Shown: positions 1 through 9,012 of the stretch, in pieces
Layout of the letters: every line of letters begins with the position of its first letter
How positions within the stretch are numbered: the stretch's first letter is position 1
Source of the DNA: Falsiroseomonas frigidaquae
GTDB lineage: Bacteria > Pseudomonadota > Alphaproteobacteria > Acetobacterales > Acetobacteraceae
Assembly: GCF_012163145.1 (NCBI RefSeq)
Contig: NZ_JAAVTX010000005.1
Span: forward strand, 1-64,000
Reading direction: 5' to 3'
Length of the DNA stretch: 64,000 nt
The notes under the pieces: model-generated
Told to the model about the DNA's origin: nothing
The model's input: only the letters and a program-made list of their open reading frames with translations
Database searches by the model: none
Program-made: the position numbers and the translations under genes

Positions 1-1302
1 GGCGTCTTCGAGGTGTGGGGCGCGCAGCTCAACGCCGGCGCCGCGGCGCAGGACTACCTGCCGACCACCGGCACGCCGCTCACCATCGAGAACCCCGACC
101 CGGCCGAACTCGTCGTCGCCTCCACCCTCACCATCTCCATCCAGGGCACCAGCGAGATCTCGAATCTGAGCTTCGTGGACTCGTCACGCCCGGTGGTCGC
201 CAGTCTGGTAACCGATGAATGGGCGTCTCCACTCGCCCTCATGCCGTTCGGCGATTCCATCACCTATGGCTGGAGTCTTCAGGACGATTTCGGCATCTCC
301 GGCGAATCCGATGGCTATCGTGCGCCCCTGTGGTGGGACTTCGCTGCGCAGCATCTGCTGGTGGATTTCGTCGGTCCCGAGGATTCGGGTTCACCCAAGC
401 TGCCAAGCCCGCACCACGCCGGCTTTCCGGGACGAACCGCAACCGAGCTTGCGCTGCGGGCCGACCAGCTTGCGCAGCTTCTGCCAGGCCTGCTGGACGA
501 TGAGGTGCCGGATGCCATCCTGCTGTTGGCCGGCACGAACGACATCACGCAGGAAACCTCGGCACAGAACGGCATCGGCCAGGACATCCGCGCCATCATC
601 GACACCGTCGCCCAGGCCAGCCCCCAGGTTCACATCTACGTCGCGACCGTGCCGATGATGTCATCCGAGCATGCAAACCCGGCAGAGGTCGCCGCGGTGA
701 ATGCCGCGATCGCCAACACGGTCCAGCAGGCGATCACCGATGGCCGGAACACCAGCCTGGTCTCCATGTCCGGCATCACGCTGGCGGACCTGTATGACGG
801 GAAGCACCCGAGCGAGGCTGGCTATGCGAAGATGGCCGGCATCTGGATGGATGCGATCCTGGCCCGGCAGCCCGCCGCGGGCGGCACGCCGGGCGGCACC
901 GCAACGGCGATCGATTCCGCCATCCGCGACCTGGAAGGCAGCGCGTTCAACGACCTGCTCGTCGGCGATGCCGGTGCCAATCTGATCCTCGGCGGCAATG
1001 GCAATGACCGGCTGGTTGCCGGCGGGGGGAACGACACGCTGGCCGGAGGCGCAGGCGCCGACCAGTTCACCTTCGAGGCGCAGCCCGGAACCGTGACGAT
1101 CACGGATTTCAGCAGCGCCGAAAGCGACTCGCTCGTCTTCCTGGGCTTCGCGGGCCTCAACGGCTTTGCGAATATTGCGGGCCAGGTGACGCAGGCGGCG
1201 GGTTCCACCATCATCGACCTGCACCCGATCGGCTTCGACCTCGCCATCACGCTTGCCGGCTTCACCGGCAATCTCAGCGACAGCAATGTCTGGTTCGGAT
1301 AG
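1..1302 (+). CDS. RTX-tailed SGNH/GDSL esterase, 5' partial
   Basis: The frame is open from the first base, so the true start lies upstream; 433 residues are visible. The first ~25 residues (VWGAQLNAG..YLPTTG) look like the end of a concanavalin/phage-tail-like beta-sandwich domain. An SGNH hydrolase domain follows: block I GDSITYGW with the nucleophile Ser, block III LLAGTNDI, and block V DGKHPSEAGY with the Asp-His pair. The last ~120 residues carry hemolysin-type calcium-binding nonapeptides (GGNGNDRL, GGGNDTLAGGAGADQFTF) and end in a short hydrophobic tail, as expected for type I secretion. It is probably a secreted ester or acyl hydrolase of unknown substrate. No ABC or membrane-fusion exporter genes are in the window. 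Confidence 0.85.
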   Translation, partial: GVFEVWGAQLNAGAAAQDYLPTTGTPLTIENPDPAELVVASTLTISIQGTSEISNLSFVDSSRPVVASLVTDEWASPLALMPFGDSITYGWSLQDDFGISGESDGYRAPLWWDFAAQHLLVDFVGPEDSGSPKLPSPHHAGFPGRTATELALRADQLAQLLPGLLDDEVPDAILLLAGTNDITQETSAQNGIGQDIRAIIDTVAQASPQVHIYVATVPMMSSEHANPAEVAAVNAAIANTVQQAITDGRNTSLVSMSGITLADLYDGKHPSEAGYAKMAGIWMDAILARQPAAGGTPGGTATAIDSAIRDLEGSAFNDLLVGDAGANLILGGNGNDRLVAGGGNDTLAGGAGADQFTFEAQPGTVTITDFSSAESDSLVFLGFAGLNGFANIAGQVTQAAGSTIIDLHPIGFDLAITLAGFTGNLSDSNVWFG

Positions 1303-1452
1303 CCCGGGCCCCTGATGCTGCGGAGCACGCCAGGGGGCGGCCCGGCGCGCGAACGCCAAGCGGTCACAGGCCATGCGTGCGGGTTCCGGGTGAACGATGC
1401 GTCCGGCCTTGAAGGCCCCTTCCGCGCGCGCCCGGCGGCACTGGAAGATCGA

Positions 1453-1529
1453 TGGTAGCGGCGAGCGGACTTGAACCGCTGACCCCGGCATTATGAGTGC
1501 CGTGCTCTAACCAGCTGAGCTACGCCGCC
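1453..1529 (-). tRNA. tRNA-Met (anticodon CAT), elongator type
   Basis: The reverse complement folds as a 77-nt cloverleaf. It has a 7-bp acceptor stem (GGCGGCG/CGCCGCT, with G1-U72), a D arm AGCTCAGCTGGTTAGAGC, an anticodon loop CTCATAA giving CAT, a T arm GGTTCAAGTCC and an encoded CCA end. The G1-U72 pair and overall sequence resemble the elongator tRNA-Met of alphaproteobacteria rather than initiator tRNA, which has a mismatched first pair. The Ile2 (lysidine) type cannot be fully excluded because it shares CAT. Confidence 0.93.
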
Positions 1530-1580
1530 CCAGGCTACTCGTGCCCACCGCTTAGGTGGACCCCGCAGGCGGGGCCGCGA

Positions 1581-2678
1581 TTACGCCGCCGCCCCGGACC
1601 TGTCAATGTTCACCGCGCGCAGGAAGCCACCACCGAGCACCTGATCGCCATCATACACAACGCAGGCCTGGCCGGCGGCGACGATATTGGGCTCGTCCAG
1701 CGTCACGCGCATCACCTGCGCGGCGGCGTCCCAGGCCACGCGGGCGCCGCGCGGTGCTTCCCGCCCGCGCAGCTTCACCTGCACCGGGCGCGGCGAAACG
1801 GGGGGGTCCACCAGCCAGTTCACCTCGCCGGCCACGGCTTCCGTCTGCGCCAGGGCGGCGCGCGGTGCCACGACGATGCGGCGGCGGGTGGAATCGATCG
1901 CGCTGACGAACAGCCGCTCCCCGGCGCCACCCCCCAGGCCGAGGCCACGCCCCTGCCCCACCGTGTAGCGCCCGATGCCCTGGTGCTGGCCGAGCACTTG
2001 GCCGGAGAGGTCCACGATCTCCCCGGGCTCCGCCGTTTCCGGGCGCAGCCTCGCCACCAGGCGGTCGTAGCTGCCTTCCGGCACGAAGCAGATGTCCTGG
2101 CTATCCGGCTTGGCGGCCACCGCCAGGCCCAGCCGCTCCGCCACCGCCCGCACCACCGCCTTGTCCGGCATGTCACCCAGCGGGAAGCGGCAGAAATCGA
2201 GCTGGTCCCGCGTCGTGGCGAACAGGAAGTAGGACTGGTCCCGCACAGGGTCCGCGGCGCGGTGCAGTTCTGCACCCTCCGCCCCCTCAACCCGCCGGGC
2301 GTAATGGCCGGTGGCCAGCGCCTCGCAGCCCAGGTCTCGGGCCAGTTCCACCAGGTCCTGGAACTTCACCGTCTGATTGCAGCGGATGCAGGGGATGGGG
2401 GTTTCGCCACGGGCATAGGTCGCGGCGAAATCATCGATTACGGCGGCCCGAAAGCGGCTTTCGCGGTCCAGCACGTAATGTGGAATGCCGAGGCCCTCCG
2501 CCACGCGGCGCGCATCGTGGATGTCCTGGCCGGCGCAGCAGGCGCCCTTCTTCTGGGTCGCGGCGCCGTGGTCGTACAGTTGCAGGGTGGCGCCCACCAC
2601 CTCATGCCCCTGCTCCACCAGCAGCGCGGCGACCACGCTGCTGTCGACGCCGCCCGACATGGCGACCAGGATTCTCAT
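1581..2678 (-). CDS. mnmA: tRNA-specific 2-thiouridylase MnmA
   Basis: 365 residues. It thiolates U34 of tRNA Lys, Glu and Gln, using ATP and persulfide sulfur relayed from a cysteine desulfurase. Visible features: N-terminal PP-loop SGGVDSS (residues 8-14), the PCIRCN motif with the probable catalytic Cys near residue 100, the second active-site Cys in DSQDICFVPEG, and HYAR/DQSYFLF segments typical of MnmA. The start at 2678 is chosen because MRILVAMSGGVDSS is the family N-terminus; the frame runs open further upstream but inside tenA. Its ATG overlaps the tenA stop by 4 nt (ATGA), indicating translational coupling. It is the last gene of the iscR-desulfurase-fdx-tenA operon, which supplies its sulfur donor. 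Confidence 0.96.
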   Translation of the reverse strand: MRILVAMSGGVDSSVVAALLVEQGHEVVGATLQLYDHGAATQKKGACCAGQDIHDARRVAEGLGIPHYVLDRESRFRAAVIDDFAATYARGETPIPCIRCNQTVKFQDLVELARDLGCEALATGHYARRVEGAEGAELHRAADPVRDQSYFLFATTRDQLDFCRFPLGDMPDKAVVRAVAERLGLAVAAKPDSQDICFVPEGSYDRLVARLRPETAEPGEIVDLSGQVLGQHQGIGRYTVGQGRGLGLGGGAGERLFVSAIDSTRRRIVVAPRAALAQTEAVAGEVNWLVDPPVSPRPVQVKLRGREAPRGARVAWDAAAQVMRVTLDEPNIVAAGQACVVYDGDQVLGGGFLRAVNIDRSGAAA

Positions 2679-3385
2679 GACGCGGCGGCGTCCAGCCCCT
2701 GCTGCCAGAAGCGCTGCTCCAGCCGCGCCGCCTCCCCGAAGGTGGCCGTCAGCATGGGGAAGCGGGCGTGGCCGCCATGGCTTTCGCCCAGCGCATCGAT
2801 GCGGGCCGCGGCCTCGCGCGCCAGCTTCTGGTAGCTGTCGGAGCCATAGGCCTCGATCCAGCTCTGATACGGGTTGCCCTGCAGCTTCCGCGCCGGGTCG
2901 GCCAGGATACGCAGCGCGACCTCGCCATACCCCACCGTGCAGGGGGCCAGCGCCACCTCCAGGTCCAGGATGTCGCCAGCCAAGCCGCGGTCGATGACGT
3001 AGCGCGTGTAGCTCACGGTCTCCGCCGATTCCGGCGTGGCGCGCACCTTGGCCTCCGGGATGCCCCATTCGGCGCAATAGGTCAGGTGCATCGTCGTCTC
3101 GGCCAGGATGGCGGAGATAGAGGCGGTCTTCTCCCGCATCGCCTCCAGGCTCTCAGCCTTGAAGACGGCCAGCGCCTTGGCGCGGGCGAACTGGATCAGG
3201 AACAGGTAGTCCTGGATCAGGAAGTCCTGGAAGGCGACGAGCGGCAGGCTGCCATCGGACAGGCGGCGGCAGAACTCATGCCAGGTATAGGCCTGCCAAT
3301 CCGCCGCAGCATCGGCGCGCAGCCGGCGGAACAGCCCGCCTTCCCGGCCGAAATCCTCCCAAGGCGACATGCCCGCCTGCATCAT
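2675..3385 (-). CDS. tenA: TenA-family protein (thiaminase II/aminopyrimidine aminohydrolase-like)
   Basis: 236 residues, all-helical TenA fold. The diagnostic segment EVALAPCTVGYGEVALRI carries the catalytic Cys and Tyr at the position of the family active site; an N-terminal FQDFLIQDYLFLIQFARA helix and a C-terminal LEQRFWQQGL helix also match. TenA enzymes hydrolyse aminomethyl-pyrimidine breakdown products of thiamine for salvage. It sits between a ferredoxin gene (stop and start overlapping by one base) and mnmA (4-nt overlap), so it is expressed with sulfur-transfer genes. A pathway link could be thiamine thiazole sulfur, but that is inference. ATGs at 3385 and 3382 are both possible. 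Confidence 0.88.
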   Translation of the reverse strand: MMQAGMSPWEDFGREGGLFRRLRADAAADWQAYTWHEFCRRLSDGSLPLVAFQDFLIQDYLFLIQFARAKALAVFKAESLEAMREKTASISAILAETTMHLTYCAEWGIPEAKVRATPESAETVSYTRYVIDRGLAGDILDLEVALAPCTVGYGEVALRILADPARKLQGNPYQSWIEAYGSDSYQKLAREAAARIDALGESHGGHARFPMLTATFGEAARLEQRFWQQGLDAAAS

Positions 3386-3714
3386 CAGCCGCCGGCGTTG
3401 CGCGTGCCGGCCGGCAGCTTCACCACCAGCCCGTCCAGGGCCTCGGTCATGATGATCTGGCAGCCGAGGCGCGACGTCTCCTGCAGGTCGAAGGCGAGGT
3501 CGAGCATGTCCTCCTCGTCCTCGGTCGCATCGGCCAGCTTGCCGTACCAGGTGCCGTCAACCACCACGTGGCAGGTGGAGCAGGCGAGCGAGCCCTCGCA
3601 GGCGCCTTCGATGTCCACGCCGTGCTTGTGCGCAATCTCCAGCACCGACAGGCCGAGCGGCGCGTCCACTTCCCGGGCTACCCCGTTCCGCTCGATGAAG
3701 GTCATCTTCGGCAT
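3385..3714 (-). CDS. fdx: 2Fe-2S ferredoxin, adrenodoxin/Isc type
   Basis: 109 residues. The cluster ligands lie in [10 protein letters not shown] plus a downstream Cys in SRLGCQIIM (C-x5-C-x2-C...C), the adrenodoxin/Fdx arrangement. An acidic stretch ([10 protein letters not shown]) matches the partner-docking helix. In Isc systems this ferredoxin donates electrons for cluster assembly on the desulfurase/scaffold complex. It lies 8 nt downstream of the IscS-like gene and overlaps tenA by one base, so it is part of the same operon. Confidence 0.92.
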   Translation of the reverse strand: MPKMTFIERNGVAREVDAPLGLSVLEIAHKHGVDIEGACEGSLACSTCHVVVDGTWYGKLADATEDEEDMLDLAFDLQETSRLGCQIIMTEALDGLVVKLPAGTRNAGG

Positions 3715-3722
3715 ATCCGACT

Positions 3723-4946
3723 CTACTCCGCCGCGCTTGTCCTGGGGGTATCACCCGAGGCGCCATTGCTGTCCGAGGACTCCATGGCCCGGCGCCACGC
3801 GGCGGCCAGGGCCGCGGCTGCTCGATCCACATCCAAGGGCGAGGTAAAGCGGCCCACCCCGATGCGCAAGGTCGCTCGCGCCTGGGCCGGTGGCAGATCC
3901 AGGGCCTGCAACACATAGGAAGGCTCGACCTCGGCCGAGGAACAGGCCGAGCCGGTGGAGACGCAGACCTCCGGCGCCGCCGCCATGATGTCCTGGGCCG
4001 TGACGCCGCCGGGGAAGGAGACCGACAGGTTGCCGGCCACGCGCGCCTCGGTGCTGCCGTTGACGACGAGGCCCGGCACGGCGGCTTCCAGCGCGGACCG
4101 AAAACGGTCCCGCTGCCCGGCGATGCGGCCGGTATCCAGCGGGCCTTCCAGCGCGGCGATGCGGCAGGCCTCGCCAAAGCCCACCACCAGCGGCGCCGGC
4201 AGGGTGCCGGAGCGCAGGCCGCGTTCCTGCCCACCGCCGGAAAACAGCGGCGCCAGGCGCACCCGCGGCCGCCGGCGGACATAAAGCGCGCCAATGCCCT
4301 TCGGCCCGTACACCTTGTGGCCGGACAGGGAGAGCAGGTCGGCGCGGATCTCCGCCACATCCAGCGGAATGCGTCCCGCCGCCTGCGCCGCATCGGTATG
4401 GAACAGCGCCCCATGGTGCTTCACCAACGCGCCGATCGCCTCCAGGTCCTGCACCACGCCAATCTCGTTGTTCACCGCCATGACGGAAACGAGAAGCGTC
4501 GGCGCCTCCGCCAGGGCGGCTTCCAGCACCGTCAGATCGAGCAGCCCATCCGCCCGCACCGGCAGGATCACCGGCTCGAACCCTTCCGCCTTCAGGTCCT
4601 TCACGCTCTCCAGGACGCATTTGTGTTCGGTGGCCAGCGTGATGACCCGGCGGCGCTCGGTGCCCTGGGCCGCGGCGAAGCGCGCGGCGCCCTTGATCGC
4701 CAGGTTGTTGGCCTCCGTCGCGCCGGAGGTGAACAGGATCTCCGAAGGCTCGGCGCCGATCAGCTCCGCCACATGGGCGCGCGCTTCCGCCACCGCCGCC
4801 TCCGCCGCCCGCCCCATCTCATGCTCCACGGAGCCGGGATTGGCGAAATTCTCCTCCCACCACGGCCGCATCGCCGCCAGCACGCGCGGATCGGCCGGCG
4901 TGGTGGCGTGGTTGTCGAGGTAGATCGGGCGGTTCGCGCGGGTCAT
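3723..4946 (-). CDS. iscS: Cysteine desulfurase, IscS type
   Basis: 407 residues. A PLP enzyme that converts L-cysteine to L-alanine and loads a persulfide on its active-site Cys. Seen: N-terminal [28 protein letters not shown], the Schiff-base Lys in [24 protein letters not shown], and the catalytic Cys loop [17 protein letters not shown]. Start placed at 4946 (MTRANRP) because homologues begin just before YLDNHAT; an in-frame 20-residue upstream extension overlaps the preceding gene. It begins 5 nt after the NifS-like gene. Together with mnmA downstream, it is the likely sulfur source for tRNA thiolation and Fe-S assembly. Confidence 0.94.
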   Translation of the reverse strand: MTRANRPIYLDNHATTPADPRVLAAMRPWWEENFANPGSVEHEMGRAAEAAVAEARAHVAELIGAEPSEILFTSGATEANNLAIKGAARFAAAQGTERRRVITLATEHKCVLESVKDLKAEGFEPVILPVRADGLLDLTVLEAALAEAPTLLVSVMAVNNEIGVVQDLEAIGALVKHHGALFHTDAAQAAGRIPLDVAEIRADLLSLSGHKVYGPKGIGALYVRRRPRVRLAPLFSGGGQERGLRSGTLPAPLVVGFGEACRIAALEGPLDTGRIAGQRDRFRSALEAAVPGLVVNGSTEARVAGNLSVSFPGGVTAQDIMAAAPEVCVSTGSACSSAEVEPSYVLQALDLPPAQARATLRIGVGRFTSPLDVDRAAAALAAAWRRAMESSDSNGASGDTPRTSAAE

Positions 4947-4951
4947 GACGT

Positions 4952-6043
4952 TCAATTGGCCCCGCCGGCGGCGCGACGCGAGAGCCGATTCTGCATGGCC
5001 GACCACGCGGCGAGGAAACGCTCCGGCGCATCATCGGGCGCGTTCCAGGGCAGGGAGACCCGGATGCCGCCCTCCGCCTGGCCCATCGCCGCCAGCACAT
5101 GGCTGCGCCCGACCTTGCCGGAGGAACAGGCAGCGCCGGCCGAAACCTGCACGCCGGCGAGATCCAGCGCGATCACCTGCGTCTCCGCCGCCGCGCCGGG
5201 CAGGATGAGGTTGCTGGTATTGGGCAGTCGCGGCGCCGCCTGCCCGGCCACCCTCGCGCCCTGCGCCAGGCAGCCGGCCTCGATCGCATCGCGCAGCGCC
5301 GCCAGCCGCGCGGCCTGCGCCGGGTCCGCCGCTGCCGCCGCCGCGCCGAGGCCGGCGATGGCGGGCAGCGCCTCCGTTCCCCCGCGCCGGCCGCGTTCCT
5401 GGCCGCCACCGGCGATCAGCGGCGCCAGTTCCAGCCCGGGTCGCAGCAGCACCGCCCCGGCCCCCTTCGGCCCGCCGAGCTTGTGGCCGGAGATCGCCAG
5501 GCTGTCCGCGCCCAGCGCCGCCAGGGAAACCGCCCCCCGCCCGGCCGCCTGCACCGCATCCACATGCAGCAGCGCGCCCTGCGCCCGGCACAGCGCGGCG
5601 GCCTCGGCCAGGGGGTGGATCACGCCGGTCTCGTTGTTCGCCGCCATCAGGCAGACCAGCGCCGGCGGCCCCGCCAGCATGGCCTCCAGCGCATCCAGGT
5701 CCAGCGTGCCGTCGCTGAGCACCGGCAGCAGCGTGGCGCCCGGCGCGGCGGCCAGCACCGCGGGGTGTTCCGTGGCGCCCGCCAGCACCCGCCGGCCGGC
5801 GGCAAGGGCGCGGATCGCCAGCGCATTGGCCTCGGTGCCGCCGCTGGTGAAGACCACCTCCCCGGCCCCGGCGCCGAAGCGCGCCGCCACCTGGTCCCGC
5901 GCCGCCTCCAGCACCCGCCGCGCCGCGCGGCCGGCGGCATGGACGGAGGACGGGTTGCCGGCCAGGTCGAGCGCCGCCAGCACCGCTGCCCGCGCCTCCG
6001 GCCGCAAGGGCTCGGTGGCGTTGGCGTCAAGATAGAGGGTCAT
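4952..6043 (-). CDS. Second cysteine desulfurase, NifS-like
   Basis: 363 residues, same PLP fold as the next gene but clearly diverged and shorter. Seen: YLDANATEPLRPEA, TSGGTEANALAI, ATEHPAV, AANNETGV, Lys in AISGHKLGGPKGAG, GGGQERGRRGGTEA, catalytic Cys in SAGAACSSGKVGRSHVL. Residue use is extremely Ala/Gly rich. The start at 6043 (MTLYLD) overlaps the end of iscR by 17 nt; MGAM three codons upstream is an alternative. Tandem desulfurases directly after iscR are common in alphaproteobacteria; this one usually has a divergent cysteine-desulfurase annotation and no assigned partner. Confidence 0.9.
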   Translation of the reverse strand: MTLYLDANATEPLRPEARAAVLAALDLAGNPSSVHAAGRAARRVLEAARDQVAARFGAGAGEVVFTSGGTEANALAIRALAAGRRVLAGATEHPAVLAAAPGATLLPVLSDGTLDLDALEAMLAGPPALVCLMAANNETGVIHPLAEAAALCRAQGALLHVDAVQAAGRGAVSLAALGADSLAISGHKLGGPKGAGAVLLRPGLELAPLIAGGGQERGRRGGTEALPAIAGLGAAAAAADPAQAARLAALRDAIEAGCLAQGARVAGQAAPRLPNTSNLILPGAAAETQVIALDLAGVQVSAGAACSSGKVGRSHVLAAMGQAEGGIRVSLPWNAPDDAPERFLAAWSAMQNRLSRRAAGGAN

Positions 6044-6575
6044 GGCTCCCAATTACCGGTGTTTCTGGTACCGGCGGTTCCGGCGCCTGGACGCAAAGCG
6101 GCCTGGTGGCGCGGCCGGCGATCTGGCCCCGCACCACATCTTCCAGCGACACACCCGACAGGAACAGGTGGATCTGGTTGCCGAGCTCGGCCCAGAGGTC
6201 GTGCGTCAGGCAACGCTCGCCGGCGAGGCAGCCGGGCCCGCCATCCTCGCAGCGCGTCGCCTGGATGGGCTCATCCACCGCATCGACGATGACGGCGATG
6301 GAAATCTCCCGCGCCGGGCGCGCCAGGCGGTAGCCGCCGCCGGGGCCGCGGGTGGAGGCGACCAGCCCGGCGCGGCGCAGCGGGCCGAAAAGCTGTTCCA
6401 GATAGGCGAGGGAAAGCCGCTGCGCCTGGGCGATCTCCGCCAGGCTCACCTGCTGGCGGCCTGCCTGCTGGCCCGGCGGGTTGACATGCCGGCAGGCCGC
6501 CGCCGAATCGCCGTCGCGCGCGGCCAGCTCGACCATCGCCATCACGGCATATCGACCACGGGTGGAAAGCCTCAT
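6027..6575 (-). CDS. iscR: Rrf2-family Fe-S regulator IscR
   Basis: 182 residues. N-terminal MRLSTRGRYAVMAMVEL and the winged helix (SLAYLEQLFGPLRRAGLV, RGPGGGYRLAR) match IscR. Cluster ligands are in CEDGGPGCLAGERCLTHDLW (Cys-x6-Cys-x5-Cys plus His); E. coli IscR has x5/x5. There is an unusual insertion of roughly 18 residues between the first two helices (from about SAAACRHV to RQQV), with an extra Cys. Start 6575 is preceded by GGGAGA. As operon leader it should sense cluster status and repress the desulfurase operon; I could not identify its operator. Confidence 0.93.
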   Translation of the reverse strand: MRLSTRGRYAVMAMVELAARDGDSAAACRHVNPPGQQAGRQQVSLAEIAQAQRLSLAYLEQLFGPLRRAGLVASTRGPGGGYRLARPAREISIAVIVDAVDEPIQATRCEDGGPGCLAGERCLTHDLWAELGNQIHLFLSGVSLEDVVRGQIAGRATRPLCVQAPEPPVPETPVIGSHDPLS

Positions 6576-7121
6576 CCGGGTCTCCCGTCCTGCGTGTCTG
6601 AGAGGCGGAAAACTGGTTCGGGCCGCGGTGCCAAATGATGAATGTCCGTACATATGACCCTGGAAACGCGCGCCCGGCGCAGGAACCTGCGGGCCGTGCC
6701 GTGAATCCGATATGAAATCTGAACCTGCCTAACCTATATTGTGGGAACCCTGGGACTCGGGAGCCTGCCCCGGGGGTGTCCACGGGCGCGGGCTGCCGCA
6801 CTCACCAGAACCACGATTGAGGCTGAATGCCTGCGACCCCAGTCGCCTGCCCAAGGCTATTGTTCCCGACCAGCGGCGTCAACAATGGGCGTCGGGCCGC
6901 GGAGCCGGCCATGGGCTGGAATTTCCTGGACCAGCATCGGCAGGACGTCGATGGCGGTTCTTCACGTGCCTGTGGCGCGCCGCGATGGCGGCGATTGGCT
7001 TCCCAAACGGCCAGGAGGCGGGCGGAACGCGCACGCCCATCTCCGGCCATGGTCCATGGCAGACGGCGCCCCCCGGGGCCCGTCGCACCGTGGACCCAAC
7101 ATGGACTGGATCGACAGGACG
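6576..7121. other. Intergenic region between divergent iscR and hydrolase genes
   Basis: 546 bases without a gene I can support. It holds the iscR leader (Shine-Dalgarno-like GGGAGA just before the ATG) and a locally AT-richer patch around 6640-6745. A frame in phase with the downstream hydrolase is open from 6741, but its translation has no family resemblance and is rich in Arg/Pro/Gly, so I treat it as non-coding. No clear IscR box or riboswitch seen. Confidence 0.6.
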
Positions 7122-7790
7122 ATGCCTGAAGTCATGTTTGCCGGGCCGGATGGCCGGCTCGAGGGTCGCTACCACCATGCGAAGCAGGCCAATGCGCCCG
7201 TAGCGCTGGTTCTGCACCCGCATCCGCTGCATGGCGGCACCATGAACAACCGCGTCGTTCATGCGCTGTACCAGCGCTTCCAGACGATGGGCTTTTCCAC
7301 CCTCCGCTTCAATTTCCGCGGCGTCGGCCGCAGCCAGGGCCGCTATGATGGCGGCATCGGCGAAATCTCGGATGCCGCGGCCGCGCTGGACTTCCTGCAG
7401 GCGGTGAACCCCAACGCGTCCTCCCTCTGGGTCGCGGGCTATTCCTTCGGGTCCTATGTCGGCATGCAGCTGCTGATGCGGCGGCCGGAGATGGGCGGCT
7501 TCGTCTCCGTCTCCGCCCCGGCCAGCCACTATGATTTCGGCTTCCTCGCCCCCTGCCCCTGCAACGGTCTGATCCTGCACGGCTCGGATGACGAGCTGGT
7601 ACCGGAAGGCAGCGTGCGGAAGCTTGTCGACAAGCTGAATACCCAGAAGGGCATCGCCATCGACTACCGCGTGCTGCCCGGCGCCGGCCACATCTACACC
7701 CCGCCCCAGGCGGAACAGGTGGCGGATGCCTGCGAGGACCACGTGATGGGCATGCTCAACCGCAACCGCATGGCGCTCGCGGCGGACTGA
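7122..7790 (+). CDS. Alpha/beta hydrolase (COG2945-like)
   Basis: 222 residues. The conserved family N-terminus MPEVMFAGPDGRLEGRY sets the start at 7122; ATG 7101 is an in-frame alternative. Seen: HPHPLHGGTMNN, FNFRGVGRSQGRYD, nucleophile elbow AGYSFGSY, acid in HGSDDELVPE, and catalytic His in GAGHIYTPP. So the Ser-Asp-His triad is complete. The family contains small cytosolic hydrolases with unassigned substrates. It is convergent with anmK and followed by a strong hairpin. Confidence 0.86.
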   Translation: MPEVMFAGPDGRLEGRYHHAKQANAPVALVLHPHPLHGGTMNNRVVHALYQRFQTMGFSTLRFNFRGVGRSQGRYDGGIGEISDAAAALDFLQAVNPNASSLWVAGYSFGSYVGMQLLMRRPEMGGFVSVSAPASHYDFGFLAPCPCNGLILHGSDDELVPEGSVRKLVDKLNTQKGIAIDYRVLPGAGHIYTPPQAEQVADACEDHVMGMLNRNRMALAAD

Positions 7791-7797
7791 TCCAGCA

Positions 7798-7836
7798 CGG
7801 GGTTGCAGGCGGGCCGCGCTGCCCGCCTGCGCCCCG
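7798..7836 (+). terminator. Hairpin between convergent hydrolase and anmK genes
   Basis: Inverted repeat GCAGGCGGGC / GCCCGCCTGC with a 6-nt loop, extended by CGGGG/CCCCG after a 2-nt/1-nt internal mismatch. It fills the 48-bp gap between two genes pointing at each other. No real U-tract follows on either strand, so it could act as a weak or bidirectional terminator or an mRNA-stabilising end. Confidence 0.6.
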
Positions 7837-7838
7837 TT

Positions 7839-8951
7839 CTAAAGGAGCGGCCCCACCAGCCGCCCTCCCGGCGTCGGCCCCGGCGCGCCGGTGGTGCCGG
7901 GGAAGGTCAGCGGCAGCCCGCGCCAGACGCGCGCCGCCAGCACCCCGAAGGCCTGCGCCTCCAGCGCATCCCCATTCCAGCCCGCCACCTCCACCGCCCG
8001 CACCGGCTCGGCCAGCGCGGCGCCCAATGCCCGCATCATCGCGGGATTCCGTCGCCCACCGCCGGCCACCAGCCATTGCACCGGCGGTTCCGGGAAGTGT
8101 CGCGCCGCGGCGGCAACGCAGATCGCGGCGAAGGCCACCAGCGTCGCGGCCCCATCGGCGGGCGACAGCGCCGGGGCGCCGGCCTCCTTCAGCGCCCGGT
8201 CGAAATCCAGCCGGTCGAGCGATTTGGGCGGCGGCGCGGCCAGCCAGGCATGCGCCATCAGCGGCGCCAGCACCCCGCCATCCGCCTGCCCCGCCAGCGC
8301 CAGGCGGCCATCCCGGTCATAGGCCTCGCCGGTCGCATGTCGGGCCCAATCATCCAGCGGGCCATTGGCGGGGCCGGTGTCGAAGGCCACCAATTCGCCG
8401 TCGCGGCCGATCCAGGTGACATTGCCCACCCCGCCCAGGTTGAGGATCGCCAGCGGCTTCGGCAGGTCCCGCGCCATCGCCGCATGCACCACCGGCACCA
8501 GCGGCGCCCCCTGCCCGCCCACCGCGACATCGGCGGACCGGAAATCATGCGCCACAGTCAGCCCGGTCTCCCGCGCCAGTCGGGCGGCGTCGCCCACCTG
8601 CCAGGTGAAGCCCGCCACGTTCGAGCCCGGCCGGTGCGGGCGGTGCAGGATGGTCTGGCCGTGGAAGCCGATGAGATCCGCCTCCCACTTCACCGCGCGC
8701 ACCGCCTCGATATGCCGCTCCGTCAGCCGGTCGATGCAGGAAGCGAGGAAGGGGTCGTCGGCCGGGATCTCCCCCGCCCCGCTCCCTGAGGCACGATCGA
8801 GCAATTCGCGCAGGTCGCGGCGCAGGGAGGGATGGTAGGGCAGCGTCAGCACCGGGCCGAGCCGGCCGATCGCCTCCCCATCCGTTTCCACCCATGCGGC
8901 ATCCACCCCGTCGAGGGAGGTTCCGCTCATCAGACCTATGGTTCGCAGCAT
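7839..8951 (-). CDS. anmK: Anhydro-N-acetylmuramic acid kinase
   Basis: 370 residues, full family length. It converts 1,6-anhydroMurNAc from cell-wall turnover to MurNAc-6-phosphate, feeding peptidoglycan recycling. Seen: N-terminal [20 protein letters not shown], the [10 protein letters not shown] segment, [58 protein letters not shown] and the C-terminal [14 protein letters not shown] and [19 protein letters not shown]. Divergent from tyrS with 61 bp between starts, an arrangement typical of alphaproteobacteria. Confidence 0.96.
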   Translation of the reverse strand: MLRTIGLMSGTSLDGVDAAWVETDGEAIGRLGPVLTLPYHPSLRRDLRELLDRASGSGAGEIPADDPFLASCIDRLTERHIEAVRAVKWEADLIGFHGQTILHRPHRPGSNVAGFTWQVGDAARLARETGLTVAHDFRSADVAVGGQGAPLVPVVHAAMARDLPKPLAILNLGGVGNVTWIGRDGELVAFDTGPANGPLDDWARHATGEAYDRDGRLALAGQADGGVLAPLMAHAWLAAPPPKSLDRLDFDRALKEAGAPALSPADGAATLVAFAAICVAAAARHFPEPPVQWLVAGGGRRNPAMMRALGAALAEPVRAVEVAGWNGDALEAQAFGVLAARVWRGLPLTFPGTTGAPGPTPGGRLVGPLL

Positions 8952-9012
8952 GGCCCCAACGTGCTACGCCGCCGGCACTTCCGGAAGCCCCACAGGACCA
9001 CCCGAACCCGCC

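Noticed and set aside
2679-3077. Longer MnmA start
   Set aside because: It would run through tenA; the family N-terminus begins exactly at 2678.
6741-7121. N-terminal extension of the alpha/beta hydrolase
   Set aside because: The frame is open, but the extension is unlike any hydrolase N-terminus and MPEVMFAGPDGRLEGRY is the conserved start.
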